Made by a program: the position numbers and the translations under genes. Below the pieces are notes generated by a model, which was not told the origin of the DNA, ran no database searches, and worked only from the letters and a program-made list of their open reading frames with translations. Below are positions 50,922 through 64,000 of a stretch of 64,000 nt of DNA, in pieces. This stretch comes from Pyxicephalus adspersus (taxonomy: Eukaryota; Chordata; Amphibia; Anura; Pyxicephalidae), in contig NC_092863.1 of the NCBI RefSeq assembly GCF_032062135.1, positions 13,095,067 to 13,159,066 on the forward strand, read 5' to 3'. The stretch's first letter is position 1. Every line of letters begins with the position of its first letter.

Positions 50922-53573
50922 TTACAGCATTACACAGTCCCAATACAAAGCGACCCATAACCAAAATCTTGGTTTCTGTCTTTCATCAAATGTGACCACG
51001 GCTCTCATGCTGTGCCTTCAAGGCTTTTTGGGTTTTCTGACAACTATTCATTAACCTTAAGATCAGCTCTATCCAAGATTGGCCGAATTGAGCATCAAAC
51101 GCTTTGTATCCGTAAGCACATTTACTTGTTCAATATTCGGCCACAATTCTGTTAGTCACTGGTGACATATGATCAATGATCTTTGAGGTATTTGACAGTC
51201 ATTGGATTCATGAATGGACACTTTAATGTTTGTCTTTTGAGAAGAATGGCTTTGATTAGTCAATTACCTGTTTTTGAGAAATCCATTAAAGCAAAATTGT
51301 CATTTATGGAGCAGTGGGGTGCTGTGCACCATCTCGGGGAGGAGAGTTCAGACAAAACATCTGTTTTTGATGGACATGTAGCTAAAATACTGTGTGTAGA
51401 ATTGGGTCAGGGCTCAGTCAGGGGTAAGGATTCGAAAGCCAGAAAGACAGCATAGAGCACGCAGGCCTCGTTGGCTTTTACAGCACGTCAAATTAGTGGT
51501 TTTAGGCACAGTGCTCAGAGTTAGTTTAATGACAATGACAATAGCGTACACTACTCCTTTTCATTCTACAGAATTTACAATAATTTCATGCGATGCAGCA
51601 ATGCAAGTGTGATTTGGCAATAAGTGCAGATGCATGCCATATAAAACACCCAATCCTAATACCACAAAATAATAAGTATTGTATTAGTGGAGCTATCATT
51701 AATATTTGCATTTTATCAGATCCAAAAGGACATGGTTGTTGGTAGTAAAAAATGACTTATTTTTATTTTAGGAAGCTAATGCCTTCTGCTTCCCCAGAAT
51801 ATTAATTACTCTTCTTGAGCTCGCTTTTTACAGCCAAACCAAAGTGATCACTGGGTTAGAGGGAGCATATTGGATGTTTAGTTTCACAAAAAGTCGGTTT
51901 AGTGTCAGTTAGTTATTGTCCGATAAACTGGCAGCGAGTGAAAAAGATGATTATGACATAATAGCAGCAATACTAATGTAGGAAGCACAGCATGGATACA
52001 TGAGTGAATGTACAGAGTATGGATGAAAAACAGGTATTCGTGTTTAGGAAACATCTTTCCTTATTATTGTCTAAACATTTTATTTCATCTTACTGTAAAT
52101 GTTGCAATCAGGCAAGTAGTCCTTTCTGCAATAAGCATTCTTACCGGTCTGATCACTTGCTCGAGCTGTCAAAATAACTGAGCTGCAATGCTCAGTGTTG
52201 GTTGTTGGGTTACATAGCGGTCATCCCCGCTCGGTTGCTCATTAATCCACCAGGATGGATTGATGAATGATTTCGGGGGAACCCCAGTACATAGGCTAGT
52301 TTCAGGAGCTCACTTACACAGGGGCAAACTCACCACTAAGCAATCTGTATAGAAAATCCCCACCATTAGGTATCCACTGACCTGTCGGGGTTAGAATGAC
52401 AACTCCTTCTGACAACAGCCGCAAGGAATAATTCCCAGGTTGCACACTTACCAGTAGGAATAAAGTGTGGTATTTGTTATCTTCTGATTAATGAATGGAT
52501 GGAAAATTCCAGAGGAAATGATATATACAGTCTGAATCAGAAAGCTAGTTTATCTTATGACATTTACTGAATGAATGTATATCCTAATCTTTACCAGATT
52601 TTTTAGTCAAACTGTTGCATCTGGAATCCTACCGATTGCAAAAGGCTAACAAGCTGAATGGCTTTAGCTGGCAGTTGTGTTTTTTAATAATGAATTCCCT
52701 CTAAATTGTATGGCCAATTCTACCAATACACAATATCACTGTCAGCCGTTAAGTGAAGAAGATTCTGGGAATTTAGTGGAAGGTCGATTCAGCCATTGCC
52801 ATATAGTACACGGCAATCTTGCACATTATTTCCTCTGGGTTTGCTTTCTTCCATTCCCGATAGTTTCGTGTTCTTTCCCTATTCCCTTAACTTGGCCGCC
52901 ATTTTTTCTCCTCCTCTTTCTTTAGCCGTTTGGCAGTTACCGATGGCTTCCCTTACCTTCATATGTATTGAAGCTACATGATCCCGGTCTCCATTCTCTA
53001 CATGTGGGAGCGAGCTGTGAATATGCACAGCACTGTTCATTCAGCACATGCAGAGTACACAGAGGAAACCGAAATCCCCAGCAGATAGATTGAGGCAATT
53101 GTTTAACAGAACAGTCACGGTCTCTTCTAACTAGTGCCCCACACTATCCAATTTAGGCATCTTTAAATTATTTTGCTATAGGGATGAATTGTTTTAGGAC
53201 TTTACTGTGATCAGTGTTTAGCATGTTTTGTATCACTTGCTCTAACATGTATGCACAGTAATATATGTTCAGATCTTTCTCTGTAGGGGATACAATTACA
53301 CATCATTCATTCATTCTGCGCATTCATTCATTTTTTTTAATCCTAATTAGCAGTTTCTATTGATGCTTATATACAATTAATCCTTGTCAGTACTTCACCA
53401 GTGTCATTGTGGGGAATGCATTCTGCACATATCCCTAGAAAAGAATGCAGGGCTGACACACGGCTGTTTTTCCAGTACACAAAAGAGGAGAGGGGAAAAT
53501 TTAGGGGTAACCTGATCCATGTTGGACAGTGTGTTTGCTGTTAACGGTTTCCATCTGCTCAGTGTGCTCACTG

Positions 53574-53698
53574 CCTTTTTTTCTCTCTCTTCTCTTTTCT
53601 TTTTTTTACCTTATCCTATTCCCTCTTTATCTTTCTCTTCTTTTCCTACTAACTCTTCTCCTGCCCCGATCTTTACACTTCTAATCTGCACCTCTTAG
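53574..53698 (+). promoter_or_regulatory. Exceptionally long pyrimidine tract and 3' splice site
   Basis: About 120 nt are almost only C and T, with TCTCTCTTCTCTTTTC, CTTTATCTTTCTCTTCTTTT and CCTACTAACTCTTCTCC, ending in CACCTCTTAG/CC. UCUU and CUCUCU words are classic PTBP1/PTBP2 binding sites. CTACTAAC (near 53648) and CTTCTAATC (near 53678) are possible branch points. The tract fits either a very strong acceptor or PTBP-controlled splicing of the next exon. Confidence 0.6.
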
Positions 53699-53809
53699 CC
53701 CCACTGAGGAAAGCAAAGTTTGTGGAGAGCCCAAGAATCCCAGAGTCTGAACTTGGATCTCCAACCCTCGGCTCATCTCAGAAACTGGACACTGATGCAT
53801 ACCTGTTGG
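53699..53809 (+). CDS. TANC2 internal exon (111 nt, symmetric)
   Basis: The exon encodes 37 residues in frame with its neighbours. The first codon, shared with the upstream exon, gives Ala, then PLRKAKFVESPRIPESELG and SPTLGSSQKLDTDAYLL follow. KFVESPRIPESELGSP is the pattern I associate with TANC2. TANC1 has a related KYVESPRVP run, from memory. It is bounded by CTCTTAG and G/GTAAGT and is phase 1 at both ends, so skipping it would leave the frame intact. Ser/Pro-rich disorder is likely. The upstream pyrimidine tract makes it a candidate regulated exon. Confidence 0.93.
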
Positions 53810-55138
53810 GTAAGTAAACTTTCTGCTAGTAACACATAGTGTTCAGAGTCAAATGAGTCAGGAAAGGAAAGGACATGCGTTGGACCGTGCACCTTAACAT
53901 AAACCAGATGGTACATTGGTTGTTGCCTTCATCAAATGCTCCTAGTTTACCATCTGAAAGCTATTGGTGACATTTTTTTGTCACCGATTCAGCATAATTC
54001 TACTCTTTTCTGCAAGTACATTGGAAAGAGTGACAGATTGTCTCTGCACTTTCGGTCCCCAATGAATCCTTCTGGTGGAAAAGTCTAAGGTTATTATAAA
54101 AAAAAAAAAAAATTCTTGCTACAAAGTGCTACATTGTCCCAAACATTTACTGGACGCATCTTAAGTGCTTCCAGGAATGGTGGCATTATGGTACCTTGAG
54201 GTGCCTTCTGCACATGTATGGTGACATTCAAGTGATAGAGTCAGAAGGATCTACCAGCTAAGGATAAAGCCCTCAGGCCGGCCCCCATATTGTGTAACTA
54301 TAAGGTGACCTGACTGACAAATACTGAGGTGGGAGAACTGGTTGCAGTTTGCATATTAAAGCATCTTTGGTTTTGTCCTTCTCAGAGCATTCTACCAGGC
54401 AGGGGATACTTCCTGGAGCATATTCATGGCTGCCGTAAAAGTCTAGTGACTGACTGGAATGATTGATAGAACATAGGTTTATTGTACCTATAAGATAATA
54501 GATAACTAACTATTGAGTGATTTTAGTTATATTGCCATAGATTTGCAAACATTATTTTTGTCTATGGATGACAGCAGACCTTCTCCAACCTCCCTCCCTC
54601 TGTTGTCGGATTGAAGTGATGCTTAATTGGACAGGTTGTAATATTTTAGCAGCTAGCATTTTCCTGAGATGGCGCTGAGGATGCCGGTAGTGTCATGTTA
54701 TAAATTCTCATCTCTCTTTGTACAATTACTAAGAAATAGGCGTTTTCAGACTTAAGGATTTGTGTACAGACCGGCAGAACTGATGTAACTCTGCTCGCAG
54801 GGCTCCAGGTCGGAGTTCACAGTTTGCAGTCTACATTGGTGCTTTAACATCAGCGCTCTATACAGGCAATGTTCATCTTCCTAACGTGTCTGTAAATTGC
54901 GCGAATCTGCTAGCTGCAAAAATGGTTAAAAAGGTGATTTTCCTATGGTTGAAAAAATACAATTCTTTTGTTTGTTTCATCATCATATGGTCAGCAGTCA
55001 GTCACCTTACCTACACCCACCTTGAAGGGAAGTATTATTGGAACGGACGTATAACCAACCCCTTCCCTCTCATTCACTTACACCCCGCCAGGCTGCTCAC
55101 TGACAGCTTGCAAAGTGAATCAGCATAAAATATGCAGA

Positions 55139-55152
55139 GTTTCTATAGCAAC
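55139..55152. promoter_or_regulatory. X-box-like motif next to GCATTGTGGG
   Basis: GTTTCTATAGCAAC keeps a full right RFX half-site (AGCAAC) and a weakened left one. GCATTGTGGGTGAT about 20 bp further resembles part of a ZNF143-type site. Both are short motifs that could occur by chance. Confidence 0.25.
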
Positions 55153-56354
55153 CAACCAGCGGTGAGCCCAGAAGCATTGTGGGTGATGGCCTGCATGAGG
55201 TAGCTAATGCTAGACTGACAACACCCAGCATTTGATTGCTTTAGAACAGGTGGGATAATGAAATGCAAAAAAACCTTCACCATCATTAAAAGAAATCAAA
55301 GCTCTAACTATTATTTCCTCAGCTGCGCGGCTATGGCTGCATATACGGGGATTGCAGGGTGCTCTCGCTACGATTCGAAAACATTTGTACCAGATTTGTG
55401 ACATTCGGGGGAGTCAATGCTCTGACAGTCAAGCAACTGGTTTGTAAACAAGTATCTCCGCACCGGAAAGGGGAAAATAATGATTGCAGTTCCAGACCTC
55501 CAGATGCTACATTTTTCTGCATCCTTTACACAGTCAACCTGCAACTGCTGCAGAATTGAGTCATCCAGCATAACGTGACATTCGGCTCCGTGTCATGCCC
55601 AGGACCCGTCTGCTGTGCAGACCCACAACCACTGCAGTCCAGAGACGACTGGTTTACATGTATAAAGCACTGTCCTGTCTATTGATCTGTTCCTAGAGAC
55701 TTACTTCCATTAAACATTGAAATTTTAATAGAGGACCTGTCCTATCTGTCATGCAGTTACTGCTTACATAAGCTTTGATGAGCAATTTGGTGAAGGAAGG
55801 CCCAACGACGTCATTTAACATGAATAAAAATTTGGAAATATATATGTGCGTGTGCATTTTATAATAAGACATTATGCATTATATGGGTTGTTTGTTTGTT
55901 ATTAATGGAGGGATAAAAATCTAATTGCTTCCATTATATTGTATGTGTGTTTAATCATCATTTATTTATTTTTAACCATTGCTTCATAATACCAACTCCT
56001 ATATTACTATTTCTTTTCCATCTTTCTCCTTGATGTTTTATATAGCTTCTTCTCAATGTTTTGTGTGTTAAAATGTGCACACAGCTGTCACTATTCTTCC
56101 CTTATCCCAGTCACAGCTCCTCATGTGTATAACAAAGCTTTCCCGGTTACAAAGTCCACAAACACGCTTACTGCAAACCTGTGTTTTATTTTAACAATTG
56201 TGGACAAAGAAACAGGTTTGCTTTAATCCCCACCCCTTCTTCCACCGCTTGCATTTACATTTTGTTCATTCTACTTCTGCTTTGTTCAACAATGGACATG
56301 GAATGAATTGCTATCGCTGACATATGGGGTGCCCGTAGCCCCATGTAAGCTTTG

Positions 56355-56377
56355 TACTTTACTTTACTTTACTTTAC
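56355..56377. repeat. (ACTTT)n short tandem repeat
   Basis: Four ACTTT units occur in an intron with no other sign of structure. Confidence 0.85.
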
Positions 56378-56695
56378 AATGACGTGACCGGGCTTTGCTT
56401 TCACTTCCTGTGAAGCATTCACCTGTTGCTTTGCCATTTATGTTTTGGATTTGTCTGGGGGCAGTAGACCTGGGGGTGACACCACACTACCCCCAGATTA
56501 TGCAGTACAAACCACTTTCTCTGTGTTTTTGGGTGCAGAGGCCCATGCTTATCTGACCTGTTCTCATCATTACAAAACCAACACTTTGCAACACACAGTG
56601 TATGTGTTATACAGAAGGAAAAACTTGCTGCTGTTAGGAGGATTGTACAGACAATGTCTATGGTAATAACTTTGGCAATGTTTTTGTTTCACTAG

Positions 56696-56847
56696 GAGAA
56701 GAGGAGTCTGTATTGGGTCCTCCTCCATCTGTCGATGAAGCTGCCAACACCCTCATGACCCGACTGGGCTTCCTCCTGGGAGAAAAAGTCACTGAGGTCC
56801 AAGCTGCCAGTCAACAGTACAGTATGGAGGGGCAGGAAGAGAATCAG
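56696..56847 (+). CDS. TANC2 internal exon ([20 protein letters not shown] segment)
   Basis: This 152-nt exon starts in phase 1 and ends in phase 0. Its product contains [20 protein letters not shown] and [19 protein letters not shown], ending [16 protein letters not shown] text occurs in both TANC1 and TANC2. The [14 protein letters not shown] stretch points to TANC2. It is bounded by TTTCACTAG and CAG/GTGAGG. The open frame runs on past the donor to 56994, but that extension is intronic read-through. The block around [12 protein letters not shown] is likely a conserved helix, since the rest of the N-terminus is disordered. Confidence 0.94.
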
Positions 56848-58375
<1,528 letters not shown>

Positions 58376-58536
58376 TAAAGTGGGCAGATAGACTTGATGT
58401 GTTTGAGGTCACAAAGCGTCAAACTTGAATGAATGATGTATAATAGAGGAGTTACATGGTTTTCATGGCTATCATAGATATGTTCATGTGAACAGTTCAC
58501 ACCTTAATGTTGTCATTAATGGCTTTTTTGTCCTCT

Positions 58537-58865
58537 AAAGCTGCGTACACACTTCCAATTTTTGTCGTTGGAAAGGATCTTTCACGATCCTTTCCAACGA
58601 CAAGGGACTGCGCGATGCATGAACGGTGCTGTACATACAGCACCGTTCATGCTCTATGGAGAGGGGAGAGCGACGGAGCGGCACCCTGCTGCGCGCTCTC
58701 CCCTTCCCTTTCATTAGGATCGGCTGTCGTCCATCGTCCGTGGATCCGGCAGGTCGGTCGTCCGGACGATGGACGACACCGACTGTACACACGGCAGATT
58801 TTCGCCCGATAATTGGCCGATGCCGATTATCGGGCGATAAAAATCTGACGTGTGTACGTAGCTTT
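58537..58865. mobile_element. GTACACAC-type MITE, subtype F, intact and multi-hairpin
   Basis: The ends TAAAGCTGCGTACACAC and GTGTGTACGTAGCTTTA are inverted with one mismatch. Inside are four further inverted repeats in series: 58563-58602 (GTCGTTGGAAAGGATC arms), 58618-58651 (CATGAACGGTGCTGTA arms), 58725-58778 (TGTCGTCCATCGTCCG arms) and 58795-58847 (CGCCCGATAAT arms). The middle includes GC-rich text such as GCGCGCTCTCCCC. There is no transposase frame. Related, more mutated copies lie at 41555 (part) and 61153. Confidence 0.88.
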
Positions 58866-59029
58866 AGAATCCGATTGCCTTTTCTTTGATATTTTCTTGC
58901 ATGTTCTTAAAGATGGATGTAGGGATGAGGAGGGTGCTACCAAATACATGGATTTATTGCAGCCATAAGCACTGGGTGGCTATCAGCCAGTTTAGTCAAT
59001 CTCACATCTGTATTGAAGTACCTGGTCGA

Positions 59030-59950
59030 ATGAGTTTCAGTTGCTGTTTGTTTGTGGGCCTTTCTGTCTGAAGTTTAGTCTTCAACAAGTGAAATGCATG
59101 CTCCATTGGGTTCAGATCAGGTGACTGACTTGGCCATTCAAGAATATTCCACTTCTTTGCTTTAATAAACTCCTGGGTTGCTTTGGCTGTATGTTTTGGG
59201 TCATTGTCCATCTGTATTATGAAACGCCTCCCAATCAATCAGTGTGACTGCATTTAGCTGGATTTGAGCAGACAGTATGTCTCTGAACACCTCAGAATTC
59301 ATTCGGCTGCTTCTGTCCTGTGTCACATCATGGATAAACAGTAGTGTCCCAGTGCCATGGCAGCTATGCACGCCCAAGCCATCACACTGCCTCTGCCATG
59401 TTTTACAGATAATGTGCTATGCTTTGCATCGTGAGCTGTTCCAAGCCTTCTCCATACTTTTTTCTTGCCATCATTCTGGTAAAGGTTGATCTTGGTTTCA
59501 AAAAATGATTTTCCACAGCTGTCAGGCTGGCTTTTTTAGATGTTTTTGAGCAAAGTCCAATCTAGGCTTTCTATTCTTGAGGCTTATGACTGGCTTGCAC
59601 CTTGCAGTGCACCCTCTGTATTTACTTTCATGCAGTCTTCTCTTTATGGTAGACTTGGATATCGATACGCCTACTTCCTGGAGAGTGTTGTTCACTTGGT
59701 TGGCTGTTGTGAAGGGGTTTATATTCACCACAGAAATAATTCTGCCATCATACACCACTGTTGTCTTCCGTGGACGTCCAGGTCTTTTGGCGTTGCCGAG
59801 TTCACCAGTGCTTTGTTTCTTTCTCATGATGTACCAAACTGTAGATTTTGCCACTCCTAATATTGTAGCAATTTCTCGGATGGGTTTTTTCTGTTTTTAC
59901 ATCTTAACGATGGCTCGTTTCACCTGCATGGAGAGCTCCTTTGACGGCAT
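59030..59950 (-). pseudogene. Tc1/mariner-like transposase relic (DD34E)
   Basis: On the minus strand the sequence reads as a Tc1-type transposase, starting at ATG near 59950. GRPRK and a helix-turn-helix stretch (TANQVNNTLQEVGVSISKST) mark the DNA-binding half. QMDNDPKHTAKA and SPDLNPMEHAFHLLKTKL carry the second Asp and the final Glu of the DDE catalytic triad. A TAA stop (59897-59899) occurs within 20 codons of the start, the frame breaks near 59522, and the segment that should hold the first catalytic Asp is garbled. The C-terminus ends shortly after QQLK at about 59030 and no terminal inverted repeats are obvious, so the copy is dead and truncated. Antisense open frames over it have no meaning. 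Confidence 0.93.
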
Positions 59951-61152
59951 GTTGTCTGTTCACAGCAAGTTATTGGATTGCAGTGGGGGCAATTTCAGAT
60001 CGTCACAATTCCCAGAAAGATTATTATACACATAAAAGGTGCAACAAGGAATGACTGGCAGGAGTAGAGCAGGCATGTCAGCAATTCCCTTTTTATCATT
60101 CAGAACGCGATTCATATTATTTCATCTGCAGTACATGATGGTCGCCCATGTAATTAAAGCAGCAGATTCAGCCAGCAGTGCTTATGCGGTAAAGTAAATC
60201 GTCTCCCATGTCTCAGTTGTAAGAAGATAGAACGTTTGCTATCTATGGCCACCTTGGTGTGAGCTGTACGATAAGTATGACCTAGGTGTTGGTACAGGGC
60301 TGTTGGCACCCTTTCTTTATTTCCTACCCCTCACCTCTGCCTGAACCCCCTGCACTGTAGCCCCTTTTATACAATGTTCATCCCGTTAATACAGCGCTCC
60401 ACCAACCTCATACACTCCTTATTATTCATAAGGCCTCCTGCTGACCTCAGTCCTGTGCTATCATATCTGCTGTGCACATTAATAGTCTTCCAGCATACAC
60501 CAAATCCCTCTCTCGGCACTGAACAGTCCCCACCAAGCTTGGCTAAAAACTACCCAGCCTGACTCCTGCAAAACAGAAATCAATCTCCTTCCTTCCAGAG
60601 AAAGACTTTCATTCTATGATTGATTCTTCTCAGCTACAGGGACACAGGGTCCTCACATTATCCCTCTTCTGCTACAGACACAGGATCTTACCCCTGCCTG
60701 CCCCAAAAACACACAGCCATATCCTAATTTGCTTCAGGGGTAATAATTCCTTTTCTATGCTAGAGGCACGCTGCAGATAATCACTTCACAGGTCCTGCCT
60801 CAAACACACATTTCTGGTCACAACTTTGTAATCAGTTCTAATGAACGTCTGCCATGTACACCTTACCTGCCGTAGACATTTCATTTTAACATTGGATTTC
60901 TTTGATTCTACAACAGTAAATGGGAAAGTATAGTTTACTTTTTGTAACTACTTTTTAATGTTTTCCTTATATGTTATGTTCACATATTTTTACATGCTTG
61001 TTTTTGTATTGAAGCACGCCTGCATCTTGCTGTGCTAGTTTTATGGCTGCAGTTTGTGATCCTCTGACCATCTTACATTGTAAATCCTTCCCCTGGAAGA
61101 GTATGCAGATCAGGTATTTTGACCCTTCTTATCTGCATACCTGTTTTTGGAT

Positions 61153-61484
61153 AGGCTATGTACACATGTGCAAGAATTGTCGTTTGAAAGGCTCTTTCAC
61201 GATGCTTTCCGACGACTAAGCACTGCACGATGCATGAACGAGTGCTGTACATCCATCACAGTTCTGCTCTATGGAGAGGGGGGAGAACAATGGAGCGGCA
61301 CCCCGCTGCGCTCTCTCTCCCTTCACTTGCATTACGATCGTTCGACGTCCATAATCTGTAGATTCGTCAGAACGGTTGTTCGGACGATGGACGGCGAGCG
61401 CAGTACACACGCAAGATTCTCATCCGATATCGGCCCCGAGCCGATTATCAGACGAGAACAATTGCACGTGTGTACGTAGCCTAT
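61153..61484. mobile_element. GTACACAC-type MITE, subtype F, second full-length copy
   Basis: ATAGGCTATGTACACATGTG at the left faces CACGTGTGTACGTAGCCTAT at the right. The central order GATGCATGAAC, GCTCTATGGAGAGGGG, GGAGCGGCACCC and GGACGATGGACG follows the copy at 58537. Internal hairpin arms have accumulated mismatches, so this copy is older. Confidence 0.85.
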
Positions 61485-61587
61485 GTCACTGAGGATCAGA
61501 ATTACAGCCAGCTAACATTCATTTGCAGAAGGAGATCACTAATCTCTAAAAGATCTCTCATGTAAATGTCTTTAATTAGATTATCCA

Positions 61588-61730
61588 CTAGCTCACAATG
61601 TAATGTCCCCACCATAGTCATATGTTGTTAGTGTAATCTACAAACAAACAGTTTGGGGGAAACACGGTTAAACCTACTAGTATGATTTTCAGACGTAGTA
61701 GGAAGGAAACGCATACAAACCATGCACTAA
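61588..61730 (+). repeat. Degenerate GAGCTCACA-type repeat
   Basis: CTAGCTCACAATGTAATGTC followed by CCCACCATAGTCATATG and later AGGAAGGAAACGCATACAAA resembles the right part of the same old dispersed repeat as 26065 and 50463. The copy is eroded and its ends are approximate. Confidence 0.45.
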
Positions 61731-64000
61731 ATCACACATTTTGTTCAAGGCACAGTTTTTTTGTTTTTTTAAGTTTTGTCCTACTAAAATGTTCATTTAA
61801 GTACTAGAATGTTTAGAAATGCCTACGGAGGAGGGTTAATGAGTGCCTCGGACTTTTAGTTTGGCTTTGTTCTGAGATACCTGGCTGCTTCTCCTGTGTC
61901 ATGTAGTATGCACCACTTTTATCCATGGAGCAAGTTGGATGAGAAACAGCAGCTGGTGCCAGCGTTACAGATAACTGGCAAATGTCTCCCTGCCTGACAT
62001 TTTTAGGGAAGACAAGTGCCCAGGATGTGTTTAGCCTTATCCATCCATAGCTGTTGTCCCCTTCAGAGCCCTTGAAGGCACCGTGTTAAAGTTAACCCCT
62101 TCCGTGACCCAGATATTCAGCCGCTGCAGATGTTCAACTTTTCTAACCGTAGGCACATTCTCATATAAAAATGTTACCTTTCATCCTGTGTGCCATCCAT
62201 ATTTGTGCCCTAAAGAGCCAATATCATCCTTCAAATGAATGAAACAAATGTGAAGGTGTTGCTACTAACAGCTGATTAGAACCCAACTCTTGTCTTTCTA
62301 GGGCAGATCAGAAGCAGCACATTTGATTGATTGCTTTGGGCAACAGCTTCAGTTATCTGTTGCTTTGTTTTTTTTATAAGTCGGTCCCACCATGTAAGTA
62401 GATTTGATGGGAGTCGGGAAGTATACACGCCAATTCTTGCCATTTCTGCCCCAGAGATATAGACCTTTTTACTTACTGATCCGTGTTGTATTTTAGATAT
62501 AGATTTGTAGATTCTGCTTTTATTGGAGTTCTGTATATCAACTCAATTTCTTATCAAAAAACAGCTGCTGAGATTATAGGATAAACTACTGTGCGGATGA
62601 TTAGATTTGTGTTTAGAGAATACCAGTAATGTACAACGACTAGGCAGCACTGCAAAGCAGGAATCAAAGCCTGTATATGTAATCTGCAAACACAACACCA
62701 CCACCCCCATGTGTATTTCATTACATGATCAGATTTATTACCAATATGCCGAGTCATTTGTATAACAAGCAAAAATGAAAGAAAAAAAAAATTATTACTA
62801 TTTACTTCCTCCACTTTATAATCTACATTTCATCAAATGAAAAAATAAATTACCTCCTCAGTGGGAATAACAGAAATTATTTATTTGCCAGCACAATGGA
62901 AGAAGATACAAAGGTATAAGAAATATTGTACCAATCAATCAGGTAATATGTGATATATGTAGTATAGAAGCAACATGTTGAATGTGAAGCATCATAAATA
63001 TCAACAACCAAATAAGATCACAGACCAATAATATTATTGCCACATCAGTCACGTTGCACTTATGGGCTCCTGTGCCTGTCATACACTAAAAAGGAAACCA
63101 TAAGCAAAGATCCTTGTTTGAAAACACAAAAAGCAACACAGTACTGCAATGTGGTCAGGATATTCTAGTGTTATTTCCAGGGTTTTCTATTTTAGCATTC
63201 AGAGGTGCAAGATAAACCAGCGGGGTGGCCGTAAAATCTATGCATATCTAATCCATTGGTGAAAATAGAGCCCAAAGGAGTTAATAGACTTTAAACACAT
63301 TTTATGGATTCCATAATTATATTTCCTATTACATTTCTTCAGTGAAATGTTTAACCTTTGGTTTTGCTTGGTCATGCATTGTCTTACCAAGAAATGGTGT
63401 TTTGAGATGTATTATAGCAGGGATTACTGCTCTCTGATGACAATTGGTCAGCTCTGCTCCTCTCTGGCAATGTTGTCTTTGGTGAAGATTCACTCAAGAA
63501 AAGCCAGGACTTACCTGTGGGTAAAAATAATAATATGCTGATTGATTTGTGTAATTGATTGAGAGAATGATTCTAACAAAATGGTTATCATTTAGGTTAT
63601 AAAAATGCAATTATCAAAAAGCTGCCTTGTTCTGTCTACCATATAGCAGAGTTCTCACACGTTTCACAGTTGCGATAGCTGTCCATCTACATGGGGCTCC
63701 TCTCCTAGTAGCAGGCTTTATCAAATATCCAAGTATTTGTCTTGTAGTTCAGAATTTTTATCTGGTGGTTTAGTATCCTGCCCTAAATGAGGTACCACTG
63801 TCCTTCCATTCCACGTCTCCAGCCTGCTCCACACACAGATCAATTTTTACTTCATTGTTTACCTTCATCCCCCCATCTGTCCCTATCAGGTATTATTGTA
63901 AAAGAGTTTAACATTTGCTTTTCCCTTTCCTCAGCAATCACTATGCTTCTTCTGTGGCCTTAGCCAACATCTGTTTGCATATTCATAAGGCTCATTTTCT

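Larger units (their letters stand above)
6314..53698 (+). other. 47.4-kb tanc2 intron
   Basis: The intron runs from donor GTAAGA to acceptor CACCTCTTAG, which is preceded by a long pyrimidine tract. Apart from the repeats and candidate regulatory blocks listed separately, the unlisted stretches (6.3-7.8, 8.0-11.2, 11.3-13.0, 14-19.9, 22.5-25.3, 26.3-30.7, 32.4-38.6, 38.8-41.5, 42.2-43.1, 43.4-46.1, 46.3-47.2, 48.3-49.9 and 50.9-53.5 kb) contain no exon-like frame with splice signals and no recognisable protein. Several look like old frog interspersed repeats without clear ends, for example around 7.54-7.75, 13.38-13.96 and 33.18-33.45 kb. The 12.38-12.76 kb stretch is repeat-free and could be conserved non-coding DNA, but sequence alone cannot show it. 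Confidence 0.85.
53810..56695 (+). other. tanc2 intron between the 111-nt and 152-nt exons
   Basis: The intron begins GTAAGT and ends TTTTTGTTTCACTAG. It contains an ACTTT simple repeat near 56355, an X-box-like motif at 55139 and mixed unique sequence. No other exon-like frame is visible. The small open frames around 54886, 55359 and 56445 lack splice context and recognisable products. Confidence 0.85.

Noticed and set aside
59540..60035. Open frames of 106 and 152 codons on the + strand
   Set aside because: They are antisense to the Tc1-like relic and its flank.

Overview
This is ordinary vertebrate intronic DNA from one large gene. Four short internal exons on the + strand (6131-6313, 53699-53809, 56696-56847, 58178-58346; 615 bp, 205 codons) join in frame without a stop. 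Their product matches, from memory of the family, the N-terminal region of TANC2, a postsynaptic scaffold with P-loop, ankyrin, TPR and coiled-coil domains. The intron phases agree at every junction: 1, 1, 0, and 1 at the last donor. Neither the start codon nor the P-loop/ankyrin/TPR exons lie in the window, so both ends of the gene are outside. No second protein-coding gene is supported on either strand.

The organism looks like a frog, most likely a ranoid. The protein is vertebrate, the introns are large and AT-rich, and the interspersed repeats resemble those I know from ranid genomes. These include a ~224-bp fold-back MITE beginning TGATTTATTAAAGCTCTCC, a CpG-rich MITE superfamily ending in GTACACAC, a repeat ending GAGCTTACAATCTA, and a Tc1-like transposase relic. 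The species is an inference. A 695-base run of N (20011-20705) shows this is a draft assembly.

Layout: 1-6130 is the upstream intron, with two copies of the fold-back MITE. 6131-6313 is the first exon. 6314-53698 is a 47.4-kb intron. It holds most of the repeats, a promoter-like block at about 21.66-22.42 kb (CArG box, X-box-like motif, consensus splice donor), a second GC-richer block at 31.44-31.80 kb, an inverted pair of closely similar MITEs (31.97 and 43.14 kb), a nested MITE (41.56-42.21 kb) and a REST/RE1-like site (50395). 53574-53698 is a very long pyrimidine tract before the 111-nt symmetric second exon. 53810-58346 carries the last three exons. 58347-64000 is the downstream intron, with a multi-hairpin MITE (58537), the Tc1-like relic (about 59030-59950) and another MITE (61153).

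The open frames of 60-150 codons elsewhere are chance reads through repeats, AT-rich DNA or N runs. I found no convincing new genetic system. The points most worth checking are a possible alternative promoter inside the big intron, a possible PTBP-regulated cassette exon, a RE1-like element in a neuronal gene, and the architecture of the CpG-rich MITE superfamily.
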